Assembly: GCF_938030785.1 (NCBI RefSeq)
Contig: NZ_CALHIK010000158.1
Coordinates: forward strand, 1-35,474
DNA from: an uncultured Campylobacter sp.
Lineage (GTDB): Bacteria; Campylobacterota; Campylobacteria; Campylobacterales; Campylobacteraceae
DNA: 35,474 nt
Direction: 5' to 3'
Shown here: one piece after another, positions 23,116 to 31,886 of the stretch
Position numbering within the stretch: position 1 is the first letter of the stretch
Layout of the letters: the number at the start of each line of letters is the position of its first letter
The notes under the pieces: model-generated
What the model was told of the DNA's origin: nothing
Database searches by the model: none
The model's input: only the letters and a program-made list of their open reading frames with translations
Position numbers and translations under genes: made by a program

Positions 23116-24198
23116 ATGGAAATTTTAAAAAAACTACAAAGCGGCGAGAGATTAAATTACGAAGACGGCGTGAAATTATGGGATTTGGATATTTTCGATC
23201 TGGGTAAATTCGCCTTTAAAATTCGCAAAGAAAAAAACGGCAAAAACGTCTATTTCAACGCAAATCGTCATATCAATCCTTCAAATTTATGCGCAGATAC
23301 CTGTAAATTTTGCGCATTTTCTGCGCACCGCAAGAACGAAAACGCCTACACGATGAGCGATGATGAGATCATGCGTATCGTGGATGAGACGGTAGCGCGC
23401 GGCACGAAGGAGATTCATATCGTAAGCTCGCACAATCCATTCGTTACGCCGCAGCAATATTTGGGAATTTTCAGAGCGATAAAGCAAAAATACCCGCTTC
23501 TGCACATCAAGGCGATGACCGCGGCGGAGATCTATTACTGGTGGCGAAAGTGGAAGATGAGCTACGAAGAGACGATAGAGCTGATGATACAAAGCGGCGT
23601 CGATTCGATGCCGGGCGGCGGCGCCGAAATTTTTGACGAACGGATCAGGGATCAAATTTGCAAAGGCAAGGTCTCAAGCGAGCAGTGGCTGCGTATCCAC
23701 TCGCTGTGGCATGCGCGCGGGCGTCAGAGCAACGCCACGATGCTCTTTGGTCATATCGAAAGCCGCGCACACCGCATCGATCACATCTTGCGTATCCGCG
23801 CGCTGCAAGACGAGAGCCTGGCTCGCGCTAACGGCGGCGGCTTCAACGCCTTCATCCCGCTCGTGTATCAGCGCGAGAACAACTATCTGGACGTGAAGGG
23901 CTTTTTGGGCTCGGTCGAAATTTTAAAAACGATCGCGATTAGTAGAATTCTGCTTGATAACGTCACGCATATCAAGGCTTACTGGGCGACCTCGACCTTA
24001 AATTTAGCCCTCGTAGCGCAGGATTTCGGCGCGGATGATCTTGACGGCACGATCGAGAACGAAAGCATTCAAAGCAGCGCCGGCGCCGGTAGTAAAAAAG
24101 GACAAAGCAAGCGCGATTTTATCGATATGATCGGCACGGCGGGCTTTGTGCCCGTAGAGCGCGACAGCTTGTATAATCAGATCGAAATTTACGAATAA
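23116..24198 (+). CDS. mqnE: Aminofutalosine synthase
   Basis: A radical-SAM enzyme of the futalosine pathway that makes aminofutalosine on the way to menaquinone, the quinone used by epsilonproteobacterial respiration. 360 residues. Radical-SAM cysteines at 59, 63 and 66 (NLCADTCKFCAF). Family motifs RHINPSN, GTKEIHIVSSHNP, GVDSMPGGGAEIFDERIR, NATMLFGHIE, FIPLVYQRENNYL and AYWATSTLNLALVAQDFGA, with a C-terminal GFVPVERDSLYN. These separate MqnE from the related MqnC and CofH. GGGA lies upstream of the ATG. The purine permease gene follows 18 nt downstream. A later-pathway partner, the UbiD-family decarboxylase, lies at 32432. Confidence 0.95.
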   Translation: MEILKKLQSGERLNYEDGVKLWDLDIFDLGKFAFKIRKEKNGKNVYFNANRHINPSNLCADTCKFCAFSAHRKNENAYTMSDDEIMRIVDETVARGTKEIHIVSSHNPFVTPQQYLGIFRAIKQKYPLLHIKAMTAAEIYYWWRKWKMSYEETIELMIQSGVDSMPGGGAEIFDERIRDQICKGKVSSEQWLRIHSLWHARGRQSNATMLFGHIESRAHRIDHILRIRALQDESLARANGGGFNAFIPLVYQRENNYLDVKGFLGSVEILKTIAISRILLDNVTHIKAYWATSTLNLALVAQDFGADDLDGTIENESIQSSAGAGSKKGQSKRDFIDMIGTAGFVPVERDSLYNQIEIYE

Positions 24199-24216
24199 AT
24201 TCTAAAGGAGGAGCAA

Positions 24217-25512
24217 GTGGAGAAATTCTTTCATCTCGCCGCCGCGAAAACGTCGGTAAGGCAGGAGCTTATCGCAGGGCTTACTACGTTTTTGGCGATG
24301 ATTTACATCGTGCCGGTAAACGCTAACATTATGAGCATCGCAGGTATGCCGTTTGATGCGCTGGTTACGGCAACCGCGCTTATTACGATAATCGCGACGC
24401 TATTTAACGGGCTTTTTGCGAATACCCCCGTAGCGCTTAGCGTCGGCATGGGGCTAAATGCGTATTTTACCTTTGCGTTGTGCGTGGATGCGAAACTGCC
24501 GTGGCAGAGCGCGCTTGGCATCGTAGCGATAAGCGGGGCGCTTTTTACCGTACTTTCTTTTACGAATTTTCGTATTTGGGTCATAAGATCGATCCCGCTT
24601 GATCTGCGTCGCGCCATAAGCGCTGGTATCGGCGCTTTTATCTGCTTCATCGGACTTAAGCAGATGGGCGTCATCGCACACAGCGAAGCTACGCTTGTCA
24701 CGCTTGGGAATTTTAAAGATATGAACGTTTTGCTCGGGCTTTTCGGGCTTACGGTCGTACTTGTGCTCTTCGTGCTTAAGGTAAAAGCTGCTTTTATTTT
24801 AAGCATTTTGATCACCTCTTGCGTGGCGTGGGTGGCGGGAATTTCGCCCGCACCGCAGGGCGTAGTAAGCACGCCAAGCGGCATAACGCCGATATTTGCT
24901 CAGCTAGATATCCCCGGAGCGCTAAAGCTAGCCTTCGTGCCTTTTATAATCACGTTTTTTATCACCCATCTATTCGATAGTATCGGTACGCTCACCGGCG
25001 TGGGAAACCGCGCGGGGCTATTTGGCGAGGGTAGCAAGGACGGTATGAAAAAACTATCTAGAAATTTAACCTCCGATGCGATAGGCAGCGTTGCGGGAGC
25101 CGTTATAGGAACGAGTACGGTTACTGCATTTGCCGAGAGCGCAAGCGGCGTGGAAGCGGGCGGTCGCACGGGACTTACCGCGGTATTTTGTGCTATATTT
25201 TTCGTGCTGACGCTGTTTATGCTGCCGCTATTTAAGGCGATTCCGGCAAATGCGATCTACCCTATCCTCGTAATGGTCGGGGTTTTGATGTTTAGCGAGC
25301 TTGGCAAGATCGATTATAGCGACGCCGGAATTTTAATCCCTGCGTTTTTCATAGTGTTTTTGATGCCTTTTACCTACTCGATCACCAACGGCTTAAGCTT
25401 CGGCTTTATTGCTTATATCGTAGTTAGACTCGCTCAGCGCAGGATAAAAGATTTAAATTTCGGCGTTTTGACGCTTGGCGCGATTAGCGTTTTAGTATTT
25501 TTAATGCATTAA
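24217..25512 (+). CDS. NCS2-family (AzgA-like) purine permease
   Basis: Inner-membrane nucleobase:proton symporter of the guanine/hypoxanthine/adenine branch. 431 residues with about 12-14 membrane segments. Motifs: TSVRQELIAGLTTFLAMIYI at the start, SVGMGLNAYF in the TM3 region, ISAGIGAFICFIGL, DSIGTLTGVGNRAGL and GTSTVTAFAESASGVEAGGRTG, which are typical of the PbuG/AzgA group. Start is GTG with AAAGGAGGA upstream. It ends 15 nt before a purine phosphoribosyltransferase gene, so import and phosphoribosylation are coupled. Exact base preference cannot be read from sequence. Confidence 0.93.
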   Translation: MEKFFHLAAAKTSVRQELIAGLTTFLAMIYIVPVNANIMSIAGMPFDALVTATALITIIATLFNGLFANTPVALSVGMGLNAYFTFALCVDAKLPWQSALGIVAISGALFTVLSFTNFRIWVIRSIPLDLRRAISAGIGAFICFIGLKQMGVIAHSEATLVTLGNFKDMNVLLGLFGLTVVLVLFVLKVKAAFILSILITSCVAWVAGISPAPQGVVSTPSGITPIFAQLDIPGALKLAFVPFIITFFITHLFDSIGTLTGVGNRAGLFGEGSKDGMKKLSRNLTSDAIGSVAGAVIGTSTVTAFAESASGVEAGGRTGLTAVFCAIFFVLTLFMLPLFKAIPANAIYPILVMVGVLMFSELGKIDYSDAGILIPAFFIVFLMPFTYSITNGLSFGFIAYIVVRLAQRRIKDLNFGVLTLGAISVLVFLMH

Positions 25513-25527
25513 ATTTTAAGGAAAGAT

Positions 25528-25977
25528 ATGAGATTTTATAGTTTTGACGAGATGGATCGCGACGCAAGAGTTATAGCAAAGCAGGTTAGGGACGAATTTA
25601 TGCCCGATGCAATCGTGGCGATCGCTAGAGGCGGGCTCACATTCGGTCACGCGCTAGCCAATGCGCTTGATATGCGGACGATATTTTCGATAAATTCCAT
25701 CCACTACGCAGATACCAAAAAGCTCGACACCATCGACGTTTTCAACGTGCCCGATCTGGAGCTTTACAAACGCGTGCTGCTGGTGGACGATATCATCGAC
25801 AGCGGCGATAGCATGGTCGAGATCAAGCGCGTGCTGCTGGAGAAATTCCCGCAAATAGAGCTTAAAACCGCGGTGATTTTTTACAAACCTAAGGCGCTTA
25901 TCCAGCCCGATTTTAAAATTTCAAAGACGGATGAGTGGATAAATTTCTTTTGGGAAAATTATACGATAGAGGAATGA
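25528..25977 (+). CDS. Purine (xanthine/hypoxanthine-guanine) phosphoribosyltransferase
   Basis: Type I PRTase, 149 residues, close to E. coli Gpt in length. PRPP-binding motif RVLLVDDIIDSGDSM at about 91-105; N-terminal IVAIARGGLTFGHALANAL provides the PPi-loop region. C-terminal INFFWE is a base-stacking segment typical of Gpt-like enzymes. It converts imported purine bases to nucleotides with PRPP. Its position directly after the NCS2 permease supports purine salvage. AAGGAAAG lies upstream of the ATG. Gpt-like is favoured over Hpt by length and C-terminus, but the substrate is not proven. Confidence 0.85.
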   Translation: MRFYSFDEMDRDARVIAKQVRDEFMPDAIVAIARGGLTFGHALANALDMRTIFSINSIHYADTKKLDTIDVFNVPDLELYKRVLLVDDIIDSGDSMVEIKRVLLEKFPQIELKTAVIFYKPKALIQPDFKISKTDEWINFFWENYTIEE

Positions 25978-25991
25978 AGCGGTGCGCGGTT

Positions 25992-26010
25992 AAATTTAGC
26001 GGCTAAATTT
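25992..26010. repeat. Short inverted repeat AAATTTAGC/GCTAAATTT
   Basis: A perfect 9-nt inverted repeat with a single G centre, 14 nt after the phosphoribosyltransferase stop. It is followed by TTAAAGG rather than a U-tract, so it is a poor terminator by itself. The same element with a 2-nt centre is at 19853-19872. Confidence 0.6.
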
Positions 26011-26088
26011 TAAAGGATTTGGTGGCTTAAATTTTATAAAATTTCAGTCGTAGAATTTAGCCATAAATTTAAAGCGCCCGCAGCAAGG

Positions 26089-27297
26089 ATGAGAGTGAAG
26101 AAGCTTTATCAAAACGAAATTTTCGTAATCTCCATGATGTGCCTGTTTCAGGGCATATTTTTGCTTTATGCGATCTCAAATTTAAGCATCAGCTACTACG
26201 AGGCTGAAATTTTTTATGATAAAAAATCCCTCGTTTCGCTAATCGCAAATTTAAGCTGCGAAATTTTCGGACGCAACGACTACGCCTTGCGCGTGCCGTT
26301 TATTTTGATCCACTTCGCAAATGCCGCGATGATCTATAAAATTTCAAAATTTATTCTAAAGCGCCGCTTCGATAGAGTGGTCGCTACGGCGCTATTTATG
26401 GCGCTACCTGCGTCTATGAGTAGCGCGATTTTACTAAATCCGGCGGGCATCATCGTTTTTTTCACGCTGCTGGCGATCTATTTTGCAAAGAGCGAATACA
26501 ATATCGCGCTTTTCGTGCTTCTCTCTGCTTGCGCCCTGATCGACCGCGCATTTTTTATGCTCTACGTAGGCTTTGGAATTTGGGCGCTTTATACGCGTAA
26601 AAAGGAGCTTTTGCTGCTTTGCATAGCGCTATTTAGCTTCAGCGTGATCTTTTACGACGTGAGCTCGGAAGGCAAGCCGAAGGGGTATTTTTTAGACACC
26701 GTGGGCGTTTTTGCGGGCGCGTTTTCGCCTTTAGTGTTTTTATTTTTCATCTACACGATCTATAGAATTTGGATAAAAGAGGAAAAGAGCCTGCTTTGGT
26801 TCATCGCCACGAGCGCGCTTTGTCTGACGATGCTTTTTTCGCTAAGACAGCGCGTGGCGCTTGAGATGACGTTGCCGTATTGCGTCATCGCTACCCCTTT
26901 GATTATTCGGGTTTTGTTTAATTCATACCGAGTTAGATTGCCTAAATTTCGCACCTTCCACAAGATTGCCGTGGGCGTGACGCTGGCAAGCTTGATGTTT
27001 AGCTACTTTGCGGTGGTTTTTAGCGACGTGATGTATAAGGCGGTGTTTGCAAACAAACCGCAGCGGCATTTCATCTATAAATTTGACGTAGCCAAAGAGC
27101 TAGCGAGCGAGCTAAAAGATCGCGGAGTAAAAAGCGTAAGCTGCGACAATAAAAAGCTGTGCCTGCGCCTGAAATTTTACGACCTGCCAAGCGGCGAGGA
27201 TGCGTATATTTATGAGCGAAATTCTGAAAATTCGACACAAAGTATAGATATTTACAAGCAAGGCGTGCTAATTGCGAAATTTTATGTTAAAATATAA
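26089..27297 (+). CDS. Polytopic membrane protein, GT-C/ArnT-like glycosyltransferase candidate
   Basis: 402 residues with about nine or ten membrane segments and a soluble C-terminal region of about 80 residues. After the first membrane segment the loop SYYEAEIFYDKKSLVSLIANLSCEIFGRNDYALRVPFIL has the acidic residues and the D-A-LR-P pattern of GT39/ArnT-type GT-C enzymes, which use lipid-linked sugar donors. The later loop with LSLRQRVALEMTLPYCVIATPL also fits. No ribosome-binding site has good spacing (AAGG abuts the ATG), and no earlier start is in frame. A pseudopilin gene follows 27 nt downstream. GT-C is a fold-level guess; acceptor and donor unknown. Confidence 0.55.
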   Translation: MRVKKLYQNEIFVISMMCLFQGIFLLYAISNLSISYYEAEIFYDKKSLVSLIANLSCEIFGRNDYALRVPFILIHFANAAMIYKISKFILKRRFDRVVATALFMALPASMSSAILLNPAGIIVFFTLLAIYFAKSEYNIALFVLLSACALIDRAFFMLYVGFGIWALYTRKKELLLLCIALFSFSVIFYDVSSEGKPKGYFLDTVGVFAGAFSPLVFLFFIYTIYRIWIKEEKSLLWFIATSALCLTMLFSLRQRVALEMTLPYCVIATPLIIRVLFNSYRVRLPKFRTFHKIAVGVTLASLMFSYFAVVFSDVMYKAVFANKPQRHFIYKFDVAKELASELKDRGVKSVSCDNKKLCLRLKFYDLPSGEDAYIYERNSENSTQSIDIYKQGVLIAKFYVKI

Positions 27298-27324
27298 ACA
27301 AAATTTTTATGAAAGGTAAAAATT

Positions 27325-28008
27325 ATGAAAAAAGCATTTACTATGATTGAGCTGATTTTCATCATCGTGGTGGTTGGAATTTTAGCGGCCGTGGCAGTGC
27401 CTCAAATCAATCGAAACAGTTTAGTGGAGGCGGCGGATCAAATCACCGCTCATATTCGTTACACGCAGCAGCTTGCGATGAACGATAATAAATTTAATGC
27501 GAACGATCCGGATTGGTTTAGAAGGCTGTGGAGAATTCAGTTTACGAATCAAGGAGCGCCGGGTTCCGCGGCAGGGTGGCGCTATAACGTATATTGGGAT
27601 AATGGTGCTTTTCCAGGATCAAACGGTCAGCCTAATAGCTTGGCTTCCATTGCCGCAGATCCGCAAAATCCTAATAAGCTGCTCACTTCCGGCTTTGCTA
27701 GACAACCTGCCAATACCAATAGTGCGAGGATGAATAAAAAGCTAAATTTAGGTGGAAGCTATGATATCGTCGATGTAGATTTTGGTGCTGCTTGCAATCA
27801 AGGGGGAAATGCTACGATAGCTTTTGATAGTAAAGGTAGGCCTATGAGACAGGTGGCTAACGTTCCGCTTTATGCTAATTTGATTACTGCTCCTTGCACC
27901 ATTACATTAACTAATAGCGCAAATGAACACGCAATTATTACGATTCAACCCGAGACCGGATATGTAAATTATACTTTGGCTTCCAATACCGGTCCCGGAG
28001 GGCAGTAG
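27325..28008 (+). CDS. Type II secretion/competence-type pseudopilin
   Basis: 227 residues. Prepilin N-terminus MKKAFTMIELIFIIVVVGILAAVAVP: cleavage is expected after Ala4 (Ala instead of the usual Gly at -1), leaving mature Phe1 and Glu5. The hydrophobic assembly helix is followed by a globular domain with many Asn/Gly/Pro residues (about 60-120). Two cysteines (FGAACNQGG and APCTITL) could form a disulfide, as in minor pseudopilins. C. jejuni uses such proteins for natural transformation (Cts system), so a DNA-uptake or secretion role is plausible. No other pilus genes adjoin it. GAAAGG precedes the ATG. Confidence 0.85.
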   Translation: MKKAFTMIELIFIIVVVGILAAVAVPQINRNSLVEAADQITAHIRYTQQLAMNDNKFNANDPDWFRRLWRIQFTNQGAPGSAAGWRYNVYWDNGAFPGSNGQPNSLASIAADPQNPNKLLTSGFARQPANTNSARMNKKLNLGGSYDIVDVDFGAACNQGGNATIAFDSKGRPMRQVANVPLYANLITAPCTITLTNSANEHAIITIQPETGYVNYTLASNTGPGGQ

Positions 28009-28035
28009 GATAGTCCTACACACTTAAGGAGAATA

Positions 28036-30033
28036 ATGAAAAAATATATAATGACGCCAATTTATTACGTAAACGATGTTCCGCATATCGGTCATGCATA
28101 CACGACGATTATCGCCGATACGATGGCTAGATTTTACCGCCTGCAAGGACACGAAGTCTTTTTTAAAACGGGCACCGACGAGCACGGCCAAAAGATCGAA
28201 GAAGCCGCAGCTAAGCACGGCAAAAGCCCGAAGCAATACGCAGACGGCGTGAGCGCTAAATTTAAAGACCTGTGGGACGAGTTTGACATCAGCTACGATA
28301 TGTTTTCGCGCACTACCGATGCCGCGCACGAGGCGGCGGTGCAAAACGTATTTCGCAAGATGTATGAAAAGGGCGACATTTATAAGGGCGAATACGAGGG
28401 CAACTACTGCGTAAGTTGTGAGAGTTTTATCCCTTCCAATCAGCTGATCGACGGCGAATATTGCCCCGATTGCGGCAAAAAGACTAAAATTTTAAAAGAG
28501 GAGAGCTATTTTTTCAGACTTAGCGCCTACGCAGAGCGGCTTTTGAAATGGTATGAGGACGAAAAGTGTATCCTTCCCCTAGGCAAAAAAAATGAGGTCG
28601 TAAGCTTCGTAAAAGGCGGCCTGAAGGATCTTTCTATCACGCGAACGGGCTTTGATTGGGGCGTTAAAATTCCGCCCGAGCTAAACGATCCGAAACACGT
28701 GATTTACGTTTGGCTGGATGCGCTAATGGATTATCTTAGCTCGCTTGGGTTTTGCGCAGGCGGCGAGCGGATGGAGTATTGGAGCGACGCGCTGCACATC
28801 GTAGGCAAGGACATTTTGCGCTTTCACGCCGTTTATTGGCCTGCGTTTTTGATGAGCCTGGGGCTAAATATGCCGCGCAGCGTCGCAGCTCACGGCTGGT
28901 GGACGCGCGACGGCAAAAAGATGAGCAAGAGCCTAGGCAACGTCGTGGATCCGCGCGAGGTCGCAAACGCCTACGGGCTGGAGCAGTTTAGGTATTTCTT
29001 ATTGCGCGAGGTGCCGTTCGGCCAAGACGGCGATTTTTCGCAAAAAGCGATCATTAACCGCGTAAATTCCGAGCTTGCCAACGAGCTTGGAAATCTCCTC
29101 AGCCGCATCGTCGGTATGAGCGCAAAATACTCGGATTACATTATAAATTCCAAAGACATGATGAAATTTTTCACCGCGGAGATCGAAGAGGCGAACTCCT
29201 ATCTGAGCGCAGCACTTAGCGCACTTGAGGAGGTCGCTACCAATAGATACTTGGAGGAGCTTTGGAGGGCGCTTGCGCTCGCAAATGCTTCGATCGCAAA
29301 ATACGAGCCGTGGAATTTGATGAAAAACGGCGAGCAAGATAGGGCGCTGGCTCTCGTCGCATTGGTTGCAAATATTCTGGCTAGCGTTGCCGTGCTGCTA
29401 AGCCCCGCGATGCCGCAGACGGCGGCACGTATCGCGGACACGCTGGGCTTTGAAATATCCACTCCGCTTTATGAGAAGCTAGTGCTTCGCGGCGAAATTT
29501 TAGATTTTAAGACTAAGCCGTGCGAGCCGCTTTTTACCAAGATCGATCACGAGCTAATGCCGAAAGCGGACTACGATAGGCTGGATGGCGCTGCAAATTC
29601 TGCGAGCGGTTCGAGTACAGACGCCGCCGCAAAAAGCGCGCCTAATTTAAACGCAAACGCTTCCGGCTCTGGCGCTACGGCGCAAGAAGCCAAAGGCGAG
29701 ACAACCGAAGCTCAAATCAAAATCGACGATTTTAAAAAATGCGTTATCAAGGTCGGCATGGTTTTGGAGTGCGAAAACATTGAGGGTAGCGAGAAGTTGT
29801 TGCGATTTATGATCGATTTGGGCGAGGAGAGGCCGCGTCAAATCATCAGCGGTATCGCGAAATTTTACGATCCTGCCGCGCTTATCGGCAAGCAGATCTG
29901 CGTGCTGGCAAATTTAAAACCCGCTAAAATTTTTAAACATAGCAGCGAGGGCATGATTTTAAGCGCCGAGGACGGCAGTCTCACGCTGCTTAGCACTCTC
30001 GCGCCCGTAAAAAACGGCGCGATCGTAGGTTAG
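28036..30033 (+). CDS. metG: Methionine--tRNA ligase
   Basis: Charges tRNA-Met, including the initiator. 665 residues: class I catalytic domain with HIGH at 17-20 and KMSKS at 295-299; a zinc knuckle with Cys125, Cys128, Cys143 and Cys146; an anticodon-binding helical domain; an Ala/Ser/Asn-rich linker at about 515-558; and a C-terminal tRNA-binding (EMAP/Trbp111-like) domain at about 561-665 (IKVGMVLECENIEGSEKLL to ISGIAKFY). AAGGAG precedes the ATG. The stop lies 2 nt before the start of the Lys/Ala-rich protein at 30036, so the two are co-transcribed. Complete and ordinary. Confidence 0.98.
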   Translation: MKKYIMTPIYYVNDVPHIGHAYTTIIADTMARFYRLQGHEVFFKTGTDEHGQKIEEAAAKHGKSPKQYADGVSAKFKDLWDEFDISYDMFSRTTDAAHEAAVQNVFRKMYEKGDIYKGEYEGNYCVSCESFIPSNQLIDGEYCPDCGKKTKILKEESYFFRLSAYAERLLKWYEDEKCILPLGKKNEVVSFVKGGLKDLSITRTGFDWGVKIPPELNDPKHVIYVWLDALMDYLSSLGFCAGGERMEYWSDALHIVGKDILRFHAVYWPAFLMSLGLNMPRSVAAHGWWTRDGKKMSKSLGNVVDPREVANAYGLEQFRYFLLREVPFGQDGDFSQKAIINRVNSELANELGNLLSRIVGMSAKYSDYIINSKDMMKFFTAEIEEANSYLSAALSALEEVATNRYLEELWRALALANASIAKYEPWNLMKNGEQDRALALVALVANILASVAVLLSPAMPQTAARIADTLGFEISTPLYEKLVLRGEILDFKTKPCEPLFTKIDHELMPKADYDRLDGAANSASGSSTDAAAKSAPNLNANASGSGATAQEAKGETTEAQIKIDDFKKCVIKVGMVLECENIEGSEKLLRFMIDLGEERPRQIISGIAKFYDPAALIGKQICVLANLKPAKIFKHSSEGMILSAEDGSLTLLSTLAPVKNGAIVG

Positions 30034-30035
30034 CG

Positions 30036-30884
30036 ATGAAGGCTCTAGCGCGCAAGGCTTCGAAGCTCGCTATCTGCGGTGCGGCTGGGCTCTGCGCGCA
30101 AAAAAGCGGCGCTTCGGATAAAATTTTAAAGCTTTGCCGCAACTCCTCACTTGCCGCAAAGATCGGCGCGGGCGGGCTTGTATGCGCGGCACCCTTGGCG
30201 CTGAAGCTCGGTGCGGGGGTTGCTTTAAAATTTGCGGCGCGTAAAATTTTAACATTCGGCATTTGCGAGCTGTCGAAGTCCGCCGCTTTAAAATGTGCAA
30301 AACTCGGCGCACGCGCGGTAGTGCGCTCGTTTTCGCGTACCGATAAGCTTGCGGATGAGCGTTCGAAAAAGCGCGCAAGCGCGGATAGCGAGAATTCTAA
30401 TACAAGCGCCGCGTCGCGCAGAAAGCGCACGGCAAGCGTTTCTAGCGCGAGCGTTAAAAAAGACGCCTCGCTTTCCAAAAGCGCCTCTGCTAAAAAAAAT
30501 GCAGCAACAAAAAGCGTGCCTGCAAAAAGATCTCCGCTGGCTAAAAAATCCGCACCTATCGCAAAAACCGCATCGACTGCCAAAAATATCGCAGCAGGCG
30601 CGGCTTCGGCATCTGTCGCAAAATCAACCTCCGTAGCTAAATCTGCATCCACCAAAAGCGCCGCGCAAAATAAAATTTCCGCAGCTAGCGTAAAATCGGC
30701 AGCGGCTAAAAATGCCTCTCGGAGCGCAAAATCTCGCCGCATCGCAAAAAATACTGCCGCACCTGCCGTAATCGCCGCAAAAGACGCCGCCGCGTCCGGC
30801 GCAACCTTCGCATCTACCGCAAAGCAGCCGCGCCGCGCCGCAAAGAGCGCGCCTCTTAAAAACTCCGCCGCAGGGAAGTCGTAA
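30036..30884 (+). CDS. Lys/Ala/Ser-rich histone-H1-like protein
   Basis: 282 residues. The N-terminal 105 residues are Ala/Leu/Gly/Lys-rich with hydrophobic helices (about 42-75) and several cysteines. From about residue 110 the protein is almost entirely Lys, Ala, Ser, Arg and Thr, with many K-S-A, S-V-A-K and A-K-K-S words (VPAKRSPLAKKSAPIAK near 165), like histone H1, AlgP or chlamydial Hc proteins. That composition suggests binding to DNA, RNA or polyphosphate. The tail shares words with the island protein at 17208. It sits between metG (2-nt gap) and the Mur-N-like gene (1-nt overlap), so it is translated in a housekeeping operon. The reverse strand is also open over much of its length, a by-product of composition. 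Coding is supported by exact operon fit; function is inferred. Confidence 0.75.
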   Translation: MKALARKASKLAICGAAGLCAQKSGASDKILKLCRNSSLAAKIGAGGLVCAAPLALKLGAGVALKFAARKILTFGICELSKSAALKCAKLGARAVVRSFSRTDKLADERSKKRASADSENSNTSAASRRKRTASVSSASVKKDASLSKSASAKKNAATKSVPAKRSPLAKKSAPIAKTASTAKNIAAGAASASVAKSTSVAKSASTKSAAQNKISAASVKSAAAKNASRSAKSRRIAKNTAAPAVIAAKDAAASGATFASTAKQPRRAAKSAPLKNSAAGKS

Positions 30885-31870
30885 TGGTAAATTTATTAAA
30901 TTTAACCCGTATCGTAAACGGAACGATGCTAAATAATCCCGCAATCTCCGCTGTCGAGAGCTTTGCGATTGAGCCCGCAAAGGTCGCGAAAAAGGGCGCT
31001 TTCATAGCACTCGGCGCAAACGAGCGCGACGTGCGCACCGCGATCGATAACGGCGCGTACGCGATCATTTTCGATAACAACTTCAAGCCGCTCAACGACG
31101 AGATCGCCTTTATAAAGGTCGAAAATTTATGCTCGGCGCTCGTGCGACTGATAAAATTTTTGGGCGAGACGTGGCGGCACGGCTTCGTGCTGATAAATGA
31201 GGTGCAAAGCGAGATCTTGCGCTACACGAGCGTGCCGAAAAATTTGATGTTTGCTCCGCGCAGCAAGGGCGAGCTTTTCATCAGTCTGATGAATGCCAAA
31301 GAGAAAAATACCTACTTCACCACCGACGCCGAGCTTTTGCAAAGCCTCGGTATCTCGCCCATCCGGATTCCTGCGAGCGACGATTTTAGGCTGCTTTACG
31401 GTGGCTCGATATTTTACAGCAGCTTCATTTTTGGCGGGCTTTATTATTCAAGCTTAATCTTTCCGCAGCTGTTTTTGCCCGAGCTATGCGGCGTGATCGA
31501 GTATCTCTCGCGCAAAAACATACCCTTTAAATTTCAAAACTTAAGCGCATTCGGCCATTTCGAGCCGATTTTTGTGGATAGATTTTTCAACGTTAGCTCG
31601 CTCGGCGGCAGCTACCGCGCTTTTATCGCCGAGAGCGATCCTGAGCTTTTTGCGCGCGAGGCGGAGTTTTTGCGGGCAAAATTCCGCGAAAAAATTATCG
31701 TCTGCGCTAGCTGGGAGGATCGCCTAGACGGCGTTAAGATCGACTTTCGCTTCAATAAGCTAAGCGCACTAAAGAGCCTGCCCGAGTTTCACTACGCACT
31801 GGTTTTTGCGGAAAAAGGCGCGATCTTGCAGCTTTTAAATCAAAAACCGCAAGAAAAAAGTCTATTTTAG
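30884..31870 (+). CDS. Protein with Mur-ligase N-terminal-like domain, no P-loop
   Basis: 328 residues. Residues about 22-95 (FAIEPAKVAKKGAFIALGANERDVRTAIDNGAYAIIFDN, then VENLCSALVRLIKFL) closely follow the UDP-MurNAc-binding N-domain of MurE/MurF (SRKVKPGDLFIAL..., A..GA.AVV). Where Mur ligases then have GTNGKTT, this protein reads FVLINEVQSEILRYTS, so the ATP-binding P-loop is missing. The remaining about 200 residues are mixed alpha/beta with aromatic stretches (SIFYSSFIFGGLYYSSLIF) and are not recognised. It overlaps the H1-like gene by 1 nt. It may bind a UDP-muramyl ligand without ligase activity. The N-domain resemblance is by eye. Confidence 0.6.
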   Translation: MVNLLNLTRIVNGTMLNNPAISAVESFAIEPAKVAKKGAFIALGANERDVRTAIDNGAYAIIFDNNFKPLNDEIAFIKVENLCSALVRLIKFLGETWRHGFVLINEVQSEILRYTSVPKNLMFAPRSKGELFISLMNAKEKNTYFTTDAELLQSLGISPIRIPASDDFRLLYGGSIFYSSFIFGGLYYSSLIFPQLFLPELCGVIEYLSRKNIPFKFQNLSAFGHFEPIFVDRFFNVSSLGGSYRAFIAESDPELFAREAEFLRAKFREKIIVCASWEDRLDGVKIDFRFNKLSALKSLPEFHYALVFAEKGAILQLLNQKPQEKSLF

Positions 31871-31886
31871 TCTCAAGGAGATCGGT

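Noticed and set aside
28007..28019. TAGGA-TAG-TCCTA small inverted repeat between the pseudopilin gene and metG
   Set aside because: A 5-bp stem with a 3-nt loop and no U-tract; too weak to call a terminator or regulator.
29990..30742. Long minus-strand open frame (250 codons) opposite the H1-like gene
   Set aside because: It is the reverse of a Lys/Ala/Ser-rich sequence, giving an Ala/Leu/Phe-rich artefact. The plus-strand gene fits the operon exactly (2-nt gap, 1-nt overlap).
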